NCBI GenBank assembly: GCA_002084115.1
Contig: MUIA01000277.1
Coordinates: forward strand, 1 to 33,610
Direction: 5' to 3'
DNA length: 33,610 nt
From: Oceanospirillales bacterium LUC14_002_19_P2
Lineage (GTDB): Bacteria; Pseudomonadota; Gammaproteobacteria; Pseudomonadales; Endozoicomonadaceae
Positions 18,162 to 29,500 of this stretch are shown here, piece by piece (position 1 is the stretch's first letter; each line of letters begins with the position of its first letter). Under the pieces are notes generated by a model that was given only the letters and a program-made list of their open reading frames with translations, made no database searches and was not told the DNA's origin. A program made the position numbers and the translations under genes.

Positions 18162-18824
18162 ATGAGTGAAAAGAAAGACGTCATCCTGACGCCCATATTC
18201 AACAACAACCCCATCGCGTTGCAGATACTGGGTATCTGTTCCGCGCTGGCGGTAACAACCAGCATGAAGGTCAGTATGGTTATGGCGATTGCCGTAATCT
18301 TCGTAACAGCCTTCTCTAACCTGTTCGTTTCGCTGATCCGGAATCAGATTCCGAACAGCATTCGTATTATCGCCCAGATGACGATCATTGCGTCGCTGGT
18401 TATCCTGGTCGACCAGGTGTTGAAAGCCTACGCCTACGAAATCAGCAAGCAGTTGTCGGTGTTTGTGGGTCTGATCATTACCAACTGTATCGTTATGGGG
18501 CGCGCGGAAGCCTATGCGATGAAGAATCCTCCGGGTATGTCCTTCCTAGATGGTATTGGTAACGGTCTGGGTTACGGTGCAGTACTGCTGGTCGTTGGTT
18601 TCTTCCGTGAGCTTCTTGGGTCCGGTAAGCTGTTCGGCTTTGAAATCCTGCCGCTGGTTAACAATGGTGGCTGGTATCTGCCTAATGGCCTGATGTTGCT
18701 GGCACCCAGCGCCTTCTTCCTGATCGGCCTGTTGATCTGGGCATTACGTGCCTGGAAAACGGAGCAGGTTGAGGCACCTGAATACAAGATGGCAGCGCAC
18801 ACGACGGCTAAGGAGGCGCATTGA
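18162..18824 (+). CDS. nqrD: Na+-NQR subunit D
   Basis: A 220-residue protein with six predicted membrane helices. Cys26 (GICSALAV) and Cys109 ([11 protein letters not shown]) are the two cysteines that, with the pair in NqrE, hold the intramembrane iron-sulphur centre. GGGGAGG precedes ATG 18162, one base after the nqrC stop. NqrD and NqrE are inverted-topology homologues of each other and of RnfE/RnfA; presence of nqrA, B, C and F shows that this is Nqr and not Rnf. Confidence 0.97.
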   Translation: MSEKKDVILTPIFNNNPIALQILGICSALAVTTSMKVSMVMAIAVIFVTAFSNLFVSLIRNQIPNSIRIIAQMTIIASLVILVDQVLKAYAYEISKQLSVFVGLIITNCIVMGRAEAYAMKNPPGMSFLDGIGNGLGYGAVLLVVGFFRELLGSGKLFGFEILPLVNNGGWYLPNGLMLLAPSAFFLIGLLIWALRAWKTEQVEAPEYKMAAHTTAKEAH

Positions 18825-18826
18825 TC

Positions 18827-19426
18827 ATGGTTGAACATTATCTCAGCCTGTTCGTCAAAGCCGTGTTCGTTGAGAACATGGCGCTGGCGTTCTTCCTGGG
18901 CATGTGTACCTTCCTGGCCGTGTCCAAGAAGATCCAGACCGCGTTTGGTCTCGGTGTTGCGGTTATCGTGGTACTGGCAATTACCGTACCGGTCAATAAC
19001 CTGATTTTTACTCACGTGTTGAAAGAAGGCACGATCGTTGAGGGCGTTGACCTGACGTTCCTCGGCTATATCACCTACATCGGTGTTATTGCTGCTATCG
19101 TTCAGATCCTTGAAATGTTTCTGGATCGCTATGTGCCGGCGTTGTACAACGCACTAGGCGTATTCCTGCCGCTGATCACGGTGAACTGCGCCATTCTGGG
19201 TGCATCCCTGTTCATGGTGGAACGGGACTACAGCTTTGGCGACAGTGTCGTATACGGTTTGGGCGCTGGTACTGGTTGGGCGCTGGCTATCGTGGCACTG
19301 GCAGGTATCCGTGAGAAGCTGAAATACAGTGACGTACCTCCGGGTCTCCGGGGGCTGGGCATCACATTCATTACCGTAGGACTGATGTCGCTTGGCTTCA
19401 TGTCCTTCTCCGGTGTCCAGTTGTAA
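18827..19426 (+). CDS. nqrE: Na+-NQR subunit E
   Basis: A 199-residue, six-helix membrane protein. Cys27 ([11 protein letters not shown]) and Cys121 ([11 protein letters not shown]) complete the four-cysteine iron-sulphur site shared with NqrD. ATG 18827 ([14 protein letters not shown]) is the family start, with AAGGAGG about 10 bases upstream; an in-frame TTG at 18821 overlaps the nqrD stop. Spacing of two bases from nqrD indicates coupled translation. Confidence 0.97.
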   Translation: MVEHYLSLFVKAVFVENMALAFFLGMCTFLAVSKKIQTAFGLGVAVIVVLAITVPVNNLIFTHVLKEGTIVEGVDLTFLGYITYIGVIAAIVQILEMFLDRYVPALYNALGVFLPLITVNCAILGASLFMVERDYSFGDSVVYGLGAGTGWALAIVALAGIREKLKYSDVPPGLRGLGITFITVGLMSLGFMSFSGVQL

Positions 19427-19441
19427 GGGGGGTGAAAGAGC

Positions 19442-20674
19442 ATGAGTGATACGCAGATCATTGTACTGGGTGTCGTGATGTTCACGCTCATCGTGCTGAG
19501 CCTGGTGGCGATTATCCTCGCCGCCCGTTCCAGGCTGGTTAGCACCGGTGACGTGACCATTGAAATCAACGGCGATCCCAGCAAGACCATCACGGCTCCG
19601 GCCGGTGGCAAGCTACTGCAAACTCTGGCGGGTCAGGGCATTTTCCTGTCTTCTGCCTGTGGTGGCGGTGGTACCTGTGCCCAGTGTAAGTGTCAGGTTA
19701 GCGATGGTGGTGGTTCCGCGCTGCCGACGGAAGAGCCGCACTTTACCCGCCGTGAGTTGAATGAAGGCTGGCGTCTGTCCTGCCAGGTGCCGGTCAAGCA
19801 GAACATGCAGATCGAAGTGCCTGAAGAGTTCTTCGGCGTCCAGAAGTGGGAGTGTGAGGTGGTTTCCAACGATAACGTTGCGACGTTTATCAAGGAACTC
19901 ACGCTGAAGCTGCCTGAAGGCGAGAATGTTGACTTCCGCGCCGGTGGTTATGTTCAGCTTGAAGCACCGGCTCATGAAGTTGACTACAAGAACTTCGATA
20001 TTCCGGAAGAGTACAAGGGTGACTGGGACAAGTTTAACCTCTGGCAGTACAAGTCCAAGGTTAACGACACCGTTATCCGTGCCTATTCCATGGCGAACTA
20101 TCCGGAAGAGAAGGGTATTCTGAAGTTCAATATCCGGATTGCGTCTCCGCCGCCGGGGATGGATGTACCGCCTGGGCAGATGTCTTCCTACGTCTTCAAC
20201 CTGAAGCCGGGTGACAAAATCACTGTTTACGGTCCATTTGGTGAATTCTTTGCCAAGGAAACCGATGCAGAAATGGTTTTTGTTGGTGGTGGTGCGGGTA
20301 TGGCGCCGATGCGCTCCCATATCTTCGACCAGCTCAAGCGCCTGGGTTCCAATCGCAAGATTTCGTTCTGGTATGGTGCGCGCTCCATGCGTGAATCCTT
20401 CTATGACGATGAGTATGATCAGCTGGCAGCCGATAACGACAACTTCAATTGGCATTTGGCCCTGTCTGATCCGCAGCCGGAAGATAACTGGGATGGCCTC
20501 ACTGGGTTTATTCATAACGTTCTGTATGAAAACTACCTGAAGGACCACCCGGCACCTGAAGACTGTGAGTTCTACATGTGCGGGCCGCCCATGATGAACG
20601 CAGCGGTCATCAAGATGCTGGAAGATCTTGGTGTAGAGCGGGATAATATCCTTCTCGACGACTTCGGCGGCTGA
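19442..20674 (+). CDS. nqrF: Na+-NQR subunit F (NADH dehydrogenase, 2Fe-2S, FAD)
   Basis: NqrF is the electron entry point, oxidising NADH. The 410-residue protein has one N-terminal helix (about 5-27) and a plant-type ferredoxin domain with Cys73, Cys79, Cys82 and Cys114. An FAD-binding domain ([11 protein letters not shown]) and an NADH-binding domain ([13 protein letters not shown], and near the end [13 protein letters not shown]) follow. GGGGGTGAAAGAG precedes ATG 19442. It is the last subunit gene, and a strong terminator starts 12 bases after its stop. Confidence 0.98.
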   Translation: MSDTQIIVLGVVMFTLIVLSLVAIILAARSRLVSTGDVTIEINGDPSKTITAPAGGKLLQTLAGQGIFLSSACGGGGTCAQCKCQVSDGGGSALPTEEPHFTRRELNEGWRLSCQVPVKQNMQIEVPEEFFGVQKWECEVVSNDNVATFIKELTLKLPEGENVDFRAGGYVQLEAPAHEVDYKNFDIPEEYKGDWDKFNLWQYKSKVNDTVIRAYSMANYPEEKGILKFNIRIASPPPGMDVPPGQMSSYVFNLKPGDKITVYGPFGEFFAKETDAEMVFVGGGAGMAPMRSHIFDQLKRLGSNRKISFWYGARSMRESFYDDEYDQLAADNDNFNWHLALSDPQPEDNWDGLTGFIHNVLYENYLKDHPAPEDCEFYMCGPPMMNAAVIKMLEDLGVERDNILLDDFGG

Positions 20675-20686
20675 TAGGCGTTGAAG

Positions 20687-20715
20687 AAAAAAGCCCGGTA
20701 TTACCGGGCTTTTTT
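20687..20715 (+). terminator. Intrinsic terminator after nqrF
   Basis: GCCCGG, loop TATTA, CCGGGC, flanked by A6 and T6, so it works on paper in both directions. It separates nqrA-F from apbE, which may therefore have its own promoter or depend on read-through. Confidence 0.92.
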
Positions 20716-20823
20716 GTGCCTGATGAATCGCGTATAGGAAGCCGTTCATCGGAAACTCGCATGGTAACGTCAGTGGGATCACGGTAGAATTCGTGCCTTG
20801 ATTCACACTCAGGATATGGTTCC

Positions 20824-21921
20824 TTGCCTAAGCGTTTCCCCTTGACCCTGGTGCTGATTGCCGCTCTGGTATTAGCTGCTGCGGTTTATTATCAGTCGAC
20901 AAGACCCTCCATCCATGCCCTCCATGGTAAAACCATGGGCACGACCTACAACATCAAATATGTCGCCGATAACTCGGTTCCTTCTGAGGATGTTATTGGT
21001 AAGCAGGTGCACCGTGCCCTGCAGGATGTTGATGACCGAATGTCGACCTATAAGCCGGATTCTGAATTGATGCGGTTTAACCGGCATCCTGTTGATCAGC
21101 CGTTTACCGCCAGTGCTGATCTGGCTTCCTTGATCAGTGAAAGCCAGAAGATTTCCCAAATGTCGGGTGGTGCTTATGATGTGACGTCCGGGGCGCTGGT
21201 GAACCTTTGGGGGTTCGGGGCCGGTAATCAGGCGACAGTAGCATCGCTGGATCCCGCACTGGATGATCCTGCGTTTATCCAGTGGCTGGAAGAGAGTGGC
21301 GCGTCCCATATACCGCCTGCGGATAAAATTCAGGAAGCCATGAAAACGGTAGGGTATGGCAGTGTGGCTGTTGATGATGAACAGAAAACACTCACTCGTC
21401 TGAAGCCCGTTTTTGTCGACCTCTCTTCGATTGCCAAGGGCTATGGCGTAGACCAGGCTGCCAGGGCGCTCGAGGCTCAGGGGGTTACGGATTATATGGT
21501 TGAGGTGGGTGGCGAAGTCCGTATTCGGGGGCATAAACCGGATGGACAGGTCTGGCGAATTGCCATCCGGCAGCCGGAATTGCTGACGGAACAGGCTGAT
21601 GGCATCATAGAAGCCGATAACAAAGGGATAGCCACCTCTGGGGATTATCTGAATTACTACGAGCAGGATGGCGTGCATTACTCCCATTTGATAGATGCGC
21701 GCACCGGTTACCCTGAGAAACACCGTCTCGCTTCTGTGGCTGTTGTCGCTGACGATACCGCCACGGCCGATGCCTATGCCACGATGTTTATGATCCTCGG
21801 GGAAGAAAAGGGTTTGGCGCTGGCCGAAAAAGAGGGCTTGGCGGCTTACTTTATCTATCATACGGGTAAGGGCTTTGAATCGGTCGCCAGCACGGCCTTT
21901 AGGCCGTTCCTGGTTCAATAA
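20824..21921 (+). CDS. apbE: FAD:protein FMN transferase ApbE
   Basis: ApbE transfers FMN from FAD to threonines in exported proteins, here NqrB and NqrC. The 365-residue product has TMGTTYNIKY at about 38-47, SGGAYDVTSGALVNLWGFG, VDLSSIAKGYGVDQ, GGEVRIRG and the metal-binding HLIDARTGYP. The N-terminus is a hydrophobic helix (about 6-23) without a lipobox cysteine, so it is either a signal anchor or a cleaved signal, unlike the lipoprotein form common in this family. The start is TTG at 20824, supported by AGGA at 20811-20814; no in-frame ATG lies nearby. nqrM follows 48 bases later. Confidence 0.95.
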   Translation: MPKRFPLTLVLIAALVLAAAVYYQSTRPSIHALHGKTMGTTYNIKYVADNSVPSEDVIGKQVHRALQDVDDRMSTYKPDSELMRFNRHPVDQPFTASADLASLISESQKISQMSGGAYDVTSGALVNLWGFGAGNQATVASLDPALDDPAFIQWLEESGASHIPPADKIQEAMKTVGYGSVAVDDEQKTLTRLKPVFVDLSSIAKGYGVDQAARALEAQGVTDYMVEVGGEVRIRGHKPDGQVWRIAIRQPELLTEQADGIIEADNKGIATSGDYLNYYEQDGVHYSHLIDARTGYPEKHRLASVAVVADDTATADAYATMFMILGEEKGLALAEKEGLAAYFIYHTGKGFESVASTAFRPFLVQ

Positions 21922-21969
21922 CTGTTTGCGATAAGCTGTACGACTAACGTCTAATTTGGGTGATATGCA

Positions 21970-22194
21970 ATGACCGTTATGCTCCTGACATTTGCCCTGT
22001 TGCTGCTCATCATACTCGCCATGTCGATCGGTGTGATTTTTGCCAATAAACCGATCAAGGGGTCATGTGGTGGTTTGGGGAGCCTGGGCCTGAAGGAGGA
22101 CTGCCCAATTTGTGGCGGTGGCGACAAGGAAGCTGAAAAGCTGCCAGAAAACGCCGCATCCCTGTTTTACGATGCCGGTAAGAAGCCGTCATAA
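21970..22194 (+). CDS. nqrM: NqrM, Na+-NQR maturation protein
   Basis: NqrM (DUF539) is needed for assembly of Na+-NQR, probably by supplying iron to the NqrD/NqrE site. The 74-residue product has one membrane helix (about 4-24, LLTFALLLLIILAMSIGVIF) and a cysteine-rich loop with Cys33 (GSCGG), Cys45 and Cys48 (DCPICGG). Length and gene position directly after apbE match the family. The short acidic tail has no other recognised feature. Confidence 0.95.
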   Translation: MTVMLLTFALLLLIILAMSIGVIFANKPIKGSCGGLGSLGLKEDCPICGGGDKEAEKLPENAASLFYDAGKKPS

Positions 22195-22265
22195 GCGGCC
22201 GCGTCGAGCCTGCGAATAATCAGGCGGTTTGATCACCGCCGTTAACAGACCATTGGAGTGCCTTG

Positions 22266-23660
22266 ATGGGTGTGAGCAATTATGATGTTGTCGTACTTGG
22301 CAGCGGACCGGCCGGTGAAGGGGCGGCCTTTAACGCAGTCAAGCTGGGGAAGCGTGTCGCGGTTGTCGAGCAGATGCCGACCGTTGGCGGAAACTGTACC
22401 CATCTCGGCACCATTCCTTCGAAAACACTCCGTCACTCCGTCAAGCAGATTTATAGCTTCAACAATAACCCCATGTTCCGGGAGATCGGTGAGCCTCGCT
22501 GGTTCAGTTTCCCGAATGTGCTGAAAAGTGCCCATGAGGTTATTCAGAAACAGGTCAAATCCCGTACCCAGTATTATGCGCGTAATCGCATTGACCTCTA
22601 TTTCGGTATGGGCTGTTTCGTGGATGAGAACACCATTGAGGTGGTGGAAAATGGCGGGAATGTTGAGCATCTTTCGGCACGCCATATCATCATTGCTACC
22701 GGTTCACGGCCCTATCGTCCCGCTGATGTAGATTTCACGCATCCCCGTATTTATGACAGTGACACGATTCTGCAACTCAATCACACGCCGCGTCGGATTA
22801 TTATCTATGGTGCAGGGGTTATTGGTTGTGAATACGCGTCCATATTTTCCAGCCTTGGCGTGTTGGTTGACCTTGTTGATACCCGTGATCGGCTCCTTTC
22901 GTTTCTGGATAACGAGATTTCCGATGCCCTGAGTTACCACCTAAGGAAAAACAATGTGATCATCCGTCACAATGAGGAATACCAGAAAATCGAAGGGACG
23001 GATGATGGTGTGGTCATGCACCTTAAGTCAGGCAAAAAAATCAAGGCCAACGCCCTGCTATGGGCGAATGGGCGCAGTGGTAATACGAAGAACCTGGGGC
23101 TGGAGAATATCGGGCTTGAAGCCAACAGCCGCGGGCAGTTGAGCGTCAATGAGTATTATCAGACATCCGTTGATAATGTGTATGCTGCCGGTGATGTGAT
23201 TGGCTGGCCCAGCCTGGCCAGCGCTTCCTATGATCAGGGGCGTTTTGCCGCCAACAACATCAAGGGTGATGAGGCACCACTGTTTGTCAGCTCGGTACCT
23301 GCCGGTATTTATACCATTCCCGAGATCAGCTCACTGGGTAAAACAGAAGAAGAGTTGACTGAAGCCGCTGTTCCTTACGAAGTCGGTAAAGCCTTTTTCT
23401 CTCGACTGGCCAGGGCTCAGATTACCGGTGAAACTGCGGGCATGCTGAAAATACTGTTCCATCGGGAAACTCTGGAAATCCTCGGTATTCACTGTTTTGG
23501 TGACCAGGCAGCCGAGATTGTCCATATCGGCCAGGCCATCATGGAGCAACCCAATGAGGTGAACAGCCTCAAGTATTTCCTGAATACGACCTTCAACTAC
23601 CCAACGATGGCGGAAGCCTACCGGGTTGCAGCCTTGGATGGCATGAACCGCGTTTTTTGA
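22266..23660 (+). CDS. sthA: Soluble pyridine nucleotide transhydrogenase
   Basis: SthA is a soluble flavoprotein that moves hydride between NADPH and NAD. The 464-residue product belongs to the disulfide oxidoreductase superfamily: FAD motif [13 protein letters not shown] at the N-terminus, nucleotide motif [12 protein letters not shown] and [12 protein letters not shown]. The active-site segment reads [13 protein letters not shown], with Thr in place of the second redox cysteine, as in known SthA proteins, so it cannot act as a dithiol reductase. ATG 22266 has GGAG at 22255-22258. A GGCGGT/ACCGCC hairpin (22223-22240) lies in the gap after nqrM but has no T-run. Confidence 0.96.
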   Translation: MGVSNYDVVVLGSGPAGEGAAFNAVKLGKRVAVVEQMPTVGGNCTHLGTIPSKTLRHSVKQIYSFNNNPMFREIGEPRWFSFPNVLKSAHEVIQKQVKSRTQYYARNRIDLYFGMGCFVDENTIEVVENGGNVEHLSARHIIIATGSRPYRPADVDFTHPRIYDSDTILQLNHTPRRIIIYGAGVIGCEYASIFSSLGVLVDLVDTRDRLLSFLDNEISDALSYHLRKNNVIIRHNEEYQKIEGTDDGVVMHLKSGKKIKANALLWANGRSGNTKNLGLENIGLEANSRGQLSVNEYYQTSVDNVYAAGDVIGWPSLASASYDQGRFAANNIKGDEAPLFVSSVPAGIYTIPEISSLGKTEEELTEAAVPYEVGKAFFSRLARAQITGETAGMLKILFHRETLEILGIHCFGDQAAEIVHIGQAIMEQPNEVNSLKYFLNTTFNYPTMAEAYRVAALDGMNRVF

Positions 23661-23674
23661 TTTTTTCTGAAAAT

Positions 23675-23715
23675 CCCGGCATTGCGCACCATGCGATGTC
23701 GGGTTTATCGTTTTT
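23675..23715 (+). terminator. Intrinsic terminator after sthA
   Basis: An 11-bp stem with two wobble pairs (CCCGGCATTGC with GCGATGTCGGG, 7-base loop, 23675-23703) is followed by TTTATCGTTTTT. The rest of the gap to 23828 has no promoter I can support. Confidence 0.75.
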
Positions 23716-23828
23716 GGAAACCTCCGCCTGTCTAAGCTGTCTATAAGTATTCCTAGTGTCTAAAAGGCATCCGGTATGGCAACGATTCTGAATTGTTGGA
23801 TGCTGAGATACCGTGAAGGAAACACACG

Positions 23829-25172
23829 ATGGCAGTGCCACAGGGCATGACTTCAAATCGGGCCTTTATCCTGGCTATTGCAGGTGCTGCAATAGGGCTG
23901 GGCAATATATGGCGTTTTCCCTATATGGCTGGGGAGAATGGCGGCAGTCTCTTTTTTGTTCTGTATCTATTCTTCGTTCTGCTTTTAGGCATGCCGGTCA
24001 TGATTTCTGAAATCATCATTGGCCGGGCAGGGCGAGCTACACCTGCCACTTCGATTCGTCAGTTGGCTGTTGCATCCGGCGGTTCCCGACACTGGGGAAA
24101 GCTGGCATGGCTGGGTACACTGGCTGCGTTACTGATATTGTCGTTTTATTGCGTGGTATCAGGTTGGGCATTGTTTTATTTTATTCAGTCTGTAACTGGT
24201 CAGTTAGGCCAACTGACTGCAGATCAGGCACAGAATGTTTTCGAGACATTTCTGGCAGACCCTTTCTCTGTTGTCAGTTATCAGCTGCTGTTTATGGCAA
24301 TGACGCTGTGTGTCAGCGCGCGGAATATTGCCAGTGGTATTGAGAGGCTCAACAACCTGATGATGCCGTTGCTATACGTAATATTGATCGCATTGGTTAT
24401 CGTTACATCACAATTTCCTGGTTTTTCAGATGCGGTTTATTATCTCTTCACACCTGATTGGCAGAGATTGGAATGGTCGGTTGCTTTGGAAGCCATGGGG
24501 CACGCGTTTTTTACGCTTGCGGTTGGTGCCTGTTGTCTGATGGCTTATGGCGCCTACATGCCTGATCGGCAGTCGGTGTTTAAAGCGGCGGGTATTGTGA
24601 TTTTGCTGGATTTGCTGGTTGCAGTGCTGACTGGGTTGGCAACATTTTCCGTCGTTTTTTCGAAAGGATTGGCTCCGTCATCGGGACCGGGACTGATGTT
24701 TGAGACACTTCCCGTTGCACTGGGTGAGTTGTCAGGGGGGCTGTGGTTGATGCCTCTGTTTTTCCTACTGCTGGTCATTGCAACCTGGACGTCCTCGGTG
24801 AATCTGGCGGAACCGCTGGTTGTTGCTATTGCAAGGGCCGGTAATTTCAGCAGGAAAAAGGCGGCCATGATGACAGGGGGCATAGTATGCCTGCTGGGAT
24901 TGATTCCCGCACTGTCATTCAATGTTTTCGATTCGGTACACACCCAGTCCGGCAAAACCTTGTTTGACCTGTTTACGGCGTTTCCCACAGATATATTGCT
25001 GCCGCTGACAGGCTTTTTGATTCTGCTATTTGCGGGCTTTGTAATAGACAGAGAGATTTTGATGACCCAGCTGGGTATTCACCGAAAACTGTTTCAGCCT
25101 TGGCAGATTATTGTGCGCTATATCAGCCCTGCACTGGTTTTGTTGGTCTTTGCCTGGTCCTGGATGCACTAA
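23829..25172 (+). CDS. SNF-family sodium-dependent transporter
   Basis: A 447-residue membrane protein of the neurotransmitter:sodium symporter family, which uses the Na+ gradient to import amino acids or related compounds. The first helix carries the signature SNRAFILAIAGAAIGLGNIW followed by RFPYMAGENGG, where the unwound GAAIGLGN segment binds Na+ and substrate. About 11 hydrophobic segments follow. The sodium-pumping Nqr close by makes a sodium-driven uptake system fitting, but the genes are separated by a terminator. The substrate cannot be told from sequence. AGGA before ATG 23829 supports the start. It overlaps the convergent MATE gene by 4 bases. Confidence 0.92.
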   Translation: MAVPQGMTSNRAFILAIAGAAIGLGNIWRFPYMAGENGGSLFFVLYLFFVLLLGMPVMISEIIIGRAGRATPATSIRQLAVASGGSRHWGKLAWLGTLAALLILSFYCVVSGWALFYFIQSVTGQLGQLTADQAQNVFETFLADPFSVVSYQLLFMAMTLCVSARNIASGIERLNNLMMPLLYVILIALVIVTSQFPGFSDAVYYLFTPDWQRLEWSVALEAMGHAFFTLAVGACCLMAYGAYMPDRQSVFKAAGIVILLDLLVAVLTGLATFSVVFSKGLAPSSGPGLMFETLPVALGELSGGLWLMPLFFLLLVIATWTSSVNLAEPLVVAIARAGNFSRKKAAMMTGGIVCLLGLIPALSFNVFDSVHTQSGKTLFDLFTAFPTDILLPLTGFLILLFAGFVIDREILMTQLGIHRKLFQPWQIIVRYISPALVLLVFAWSWMH

Positions 25173-26488
25173 ATGCTAATCTGGTCCCAGTGTCGACGCT
25201 GCCAGACGATCAGAAGTGCTGTCGATATCAACAGTTTCTGAAGCAATAGAACACACCACACAGCCGTAAGACTGGCGTTACCATCATGGGTGACCAGCCA
25301 GATACCGGGTAACATGAATAGCCATAGCGTACTGAATCGTATGGCAAGCACCGTTTTGTTGGCTCCTGCGCCAAGTAGTGACTGGGTCAAGACGAGCGCA
25401 AATGATTCAATAATGATGCCGACTCCTGCCAGCTGAAGGGGTAATACCGCTAATTTAACGAGAGTTTCATCACTACCGAGAAAGGGGCCGAGGAACAATT
25501 CTGGGAAGACCAGTACCGGAACACTGAGTAGTGCCAGGATGGCACAGGCCAGTAGGGCTACATCCAACCCCCATCGCCAGGCTTCCTGCTGTTTGCCAGC
25601 GCCCAAAGCGTGGCTCACCAGCGTAGTTGATGCCATCCCTAGTCCGATGCCTGGGAGAATCAGTACCAGTGAAATATTGATCAATACATGGGCAACGGCC
25701 ATGGCTTCACTACCCAGTCGGGCGATAAGCCAGAACATCAGCGACATGCCAAGGGCAAAACAGGTTTGTTGTGCAGAGTCAGGAATGGCAAGGCGAATCA
25801 GGCGAAAGAAACCCTGACGTGAGGGAAGCCTGAAGCGAAGCTCCGCCTGACGTGCTCGCTGGCGAATAAAATAATGATTTAGAATTGCGCCAAGGTACAT
25901 GGCGATCAAAGTACCTGTGGCAGCCCCGGCAACGCCCAGCGGTGGAAAGCCAAGCAGACCATAAATCAGGATATAGCTGATGATGGCATTGCATAAATGG
26001 GTAAACAGCAGCAGACGGAAGAACGCGCCAGATTCCCGAATGCCATTCCAGAAGCCTCGATAGGACAGGTTGAGCACGGCAGCCGGCAGGCTCAGCACAC
26101 GAATGGCAAAGTAGAGCGCAGCCGCTTCTGTTACTGCATGATCCGCCTGAAAGACAGGCATGATATTGCCCGCTTCCAGGCTGAGTAGGATACAGAGCGG
26201 TAGAGCAAAGAGTAACGCAATCAGAAATCCGCCGCAGACAGGCTCCAGCAGATTACCCACGCCTTCACCCCGGCGGCGCGCCACCTGAGCCTGGATCGCC
26301 GCCGACAAACCACTGATCAATCCGAAACTGACAAAAATCGCATAATTCCCGGCCCCGACAGCCGCCAACGCAGATTCACCCAGTTGACCCACCAGAAGTG
26401 TGTCAACCAGGTTTATCAGGCTTTGCGAGAACATGGTGCCGATGATCGGCAGGCCAAGGGACAGAATTGTGCGGATACGGTCTTGCAC
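25169..26488 (-). CDS. MATE-family efflux transporter
   Basis: A 439-residue protein with about 12 hydrophobic segments beginning LGLPIIGTMFSQSLINLVDT followed by LLVGQLGESALAAVG, the MATE start signature. These proteins export drugs or metabolites in exchange for Na+ or H+. The start is GTG at 26488 with GAGG about 6 bases upstream. It follows metH by 46 bases on the same strand, with a GGGCC-TGC-GGCCC hairpin between them lacking a T-run, so some read-through from metH is plausible. Substrate unknown. Confidence 0.92.
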   Translation of the reverse strand: MQDRIRTILSLGLPIIGTMFSQSLINLVDTLLVGQLGESALAAVGAGNYAIFVSFGLISGLSAAIQAQVARRRGEGVGNLLEPVCGGFLIALLFALPLCILLSLEAGNIMPVFQADHAVTEAAALYFAIRVLSLPAAVLNLSYRGFWNGIRESGAFFRLLLFTHLCNAIISYILIYGLLGFPPLGVAGAATGTLIAMYLGAILNHYFIRQRARQAELRFRLPSRQGFFRLIRLAIPDSAQQTCFALGMSLMFWLIARLGSEAMAVAHVLINISLVLILPGIGLGMASTTLVSHALGAGKQQEAWRWGLDVALLACAILALLSVPVLVFPELFLGPFLGSDETLVKLAVLPLQLAGVGIIIESFALVLTQSLLGAGANKTVLAIRFSTLWLFMLPGIWLVTHDGNASLTAVWCVLLLQKLLISTALLIVWQRRHWDQISI

Positions 26489-26534
26489 AACTACCTCTAT
26501 CGGGGGCGGAGGAGGCGGGCCGCAGGCCCGTTCC

Positions 26535-29500
26535 TTATGCCGGATCGTAGTTCAGGTTTGGCGCCAGCCAGCGCTCGGCCTCTTCAATAGTAATGGACTT
26601 CCGTTCAGCGTAGCTTTCCACCTGGTCCCGGTCGATTTTGCCAATGGCAAAGTAGTTCGAATCCGGGTGGGAGAAATACCAGCCGCTGACACTGGCGGTC
26701 GGGAACATGGCGAAATGTTCCGTGAGGCTGACACTGGTTTCTTGTTCTGCATCCAGCAGACGGAACAGCGTGGCCTTTTCCGTATGGTCAGGGCAGGCAG
26801 GATAGCCGGGCGCCGGACGAATGCCACGATAGGCTTCCTTGATCAGCTCGGTATTGCTGAGTTTCTCATCGGCGCAGTAGCCCCAGTATTCCTGGCGGAC
26901 ACGCTCGTGCATGTACTCGGCTAGCGCCTCGGCCAGACGATCAGCCAGTGCCTTGACCATGATGCTGTTGTAATCGTCGTGAGCGTCTTCAAAGCTTTTC
27001 GCCAGTTCTTCTGCACCGATGCCTGCGGTGACGACAAAACCGCCCACATAGTCCTCGATTCCTGTGTCGCAGGGCGCGACAAAGTCAGACAGGCTGGCAT
27101 TGGGTTTGCCGGGCCCTTTCTGGGTTTGCTGACGGAGATGATGGAGTCTGGCCAGTTCCTCTGTGCGACTCTCGTCGGTATAGAGGACAATGTCATCGTG
27201 ATCAACCTGGCTGGCGGGCCAGAAGCCAATCACTGCACGAGCCTGGATTTTATCTTCACTGATCAGTGTTTGTAGCATTGCCTGCGCATCATCGAAGAGT
27301 TTGCGGGCTTCAGTGCCAACGACTTGGTCATCGAAGATCTTCGGGTATTTGCCGTGCAGATCCCAGGTGATAAAGAAGGGGGTCCAGTCGATGTAATCGA
27401 CCAGTGTTGCCAATGAGACAGCAAGCGTACGACGTCCCAGAAATGCGGGCTTCGGCGGCTGATAACCCTGCCAGTCGATAGGTATTTTATAGGTGTGGAG
27501 CGTGTCGTATGGTCGACGTTCCGCCTTGGGGCGGCGATTGGCGTTCCGCTCCCGCACCTTTTCATATTCGGCTTTGACTGAAGCGACAAAATCGGTCTTC
27601 AGTGTTTTGCTCAATAACTGGGTCGCAACACTGACACTGCGAGAGGCATCTGGCACATAGACAACGGCATCCCGTTTAAAACAGGGTTCAATCTTGAGCG
27701 CCGTGTGGGCACGTGATGTGGTTGCACCGCCAATCAACAATGGAGTATCAAAAGATTGCCGCTCCATCTCGCTGGCGACATGGACCATCTCATCAAGGGA
27801 CGGTGTGATCAGGCCAGAGAGACCAATGATATCGACGTTCTCATCACGGGCTGTCTGCAGAATCTTTTCGCAGGGCACCATAACGCCGAGGTCTATCACT
27901 TTATAATTGTTGCACTGCAGGACAACGCCGACGATATTCTTGCCAATATCGTGGACATCGCCCTTGACGGTGGCCATCAGCACTTTGCCTTTGCTTTCAG
28001 TCTTGCCGTCTTTTTCTTCCTCAATGAAGGGCACCAGGTGCGCAACGGCCTGTTTCATGACCCGTGCGCTTTTGACCACCTGGGGCAGGAACATCTTGCC
28101 TTCACCAAACAGGTCGCCAACGATGTTCATGCCATCCATCAGCGGACCTTCGATGACCTCAATGGGGCGTGAAGCTTCAAGCCGGGCCGCTTCGGTATCT
28201 TCTGTGATATAAGTCGTTATACCTTTGACCAGCGCGTGTTCCAGTCGTTTGTTGACCGGCCACTCGCGCCAGGCCTGGTCTTCTTCCGACTTTTCGGTAC
28301 TGCCATCGCCACGGTATTTGTCGGCAATGGCCAGGAGTGCTTCGGTTGCCCCGTCGTTACGATTGAGTACGACATCTTCGACACAGTTTCGTAGCTCTTC
28401 AGGAATATCTTCATAAATGGCCAGCTGGCCGGCATTGACGATACCCATATCCATACCCGCACGAATGGCGTGATACAGAAACACTGCATGAATCGCTTCC
28501 CGTACGGGGTTATTGCCGCGGAAGGAGAAGGACACATTGCTGACACCGCCGGAGATCATGGCGTGGGGCAGGTTCACTTTAATAAAGCGGGTGCTATTGA
28601 TGAAGTCGACGGCGTAGTTGTTATGGTCATCAATACCGGTGGCGACAGCGAAGATATTGGGATCAAAAATAATATCCTGTGGCGGGAAATACAGTTCATT
28701 CACCAGGATCTTATAAGAGCGTTGGCAGATGGCATTCTTGCGTTCTTCGGTATCCGCCTGGCCGGTTTCATCAAAGGCCATAACGACGACCGCCGCACCA
28801 TAACGTTTACAGAGCAGTGCCTGTTCCCGGAAGTTGTCTTCACCTTCTTTCAGGCTGATGGAGTTAACAATGCCTTTACCCTGTATACATTTGAGGCCGG
28901 TTTCGATGATCTCCCACTTGGAGGAATCAATCATGATCGGCACACGGGAAATGTCGGGTTCAGAGGCGATCAGGTTAAGAAACCGGATCATGGCCTGAAG
29001 GCTGTCCAGCATGCCTTCATCCATATTGATATCAATGAATTGCGCGCCATTCTCAACCTGGGTTCTCGCAACATCTAATGCGGTATCGTAATCCTCGGCC
29101 TTGATCAATCGCTTGAACGCTGCCGACCCGGTAATGTTGCAACGCTCGCCGACATTGACGAACAGGGAGTCTGCAGTGATGTTAAATGGCTCCAGACCAC
29201 TCAAACGACAGGCAACTGGTATCTCTGGAATACGCCGGGGAGATAACGACGTCATACGGCGCGCGATTTCGGCAATATGCTCAGGGCTGGTGCCACAGCA
29301 ACCGCCGATGATATTGACCAGGCCGGAACGGGCAAACTCTTCAACGATGTCTGCCATCTGTTCCGGTGTTTCATCATATTCACCGAATTCGTTTGGCAAC
29401 CCGGCATTGGGGTGCGCGCTAACGTAGGTGTTGGCTTTGGTTGCGAGCTCCAGCACGTAAGGGCGAAGCTCTTCGGCGCCCAGTGCGCAATTCAGGCCAA

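Noticed and set aside
19613-20806. Long minus-strand open frame opposite nqrF
   Set aside because: A shadow of a highly expressed gene; His/Arg/Val-rich composition, no motifs, and nqrF is certain.
20872-21918. Long minus-strand open frame opposite apbE
   Set aside because: Shadow of the real apbE; no domain pattern.
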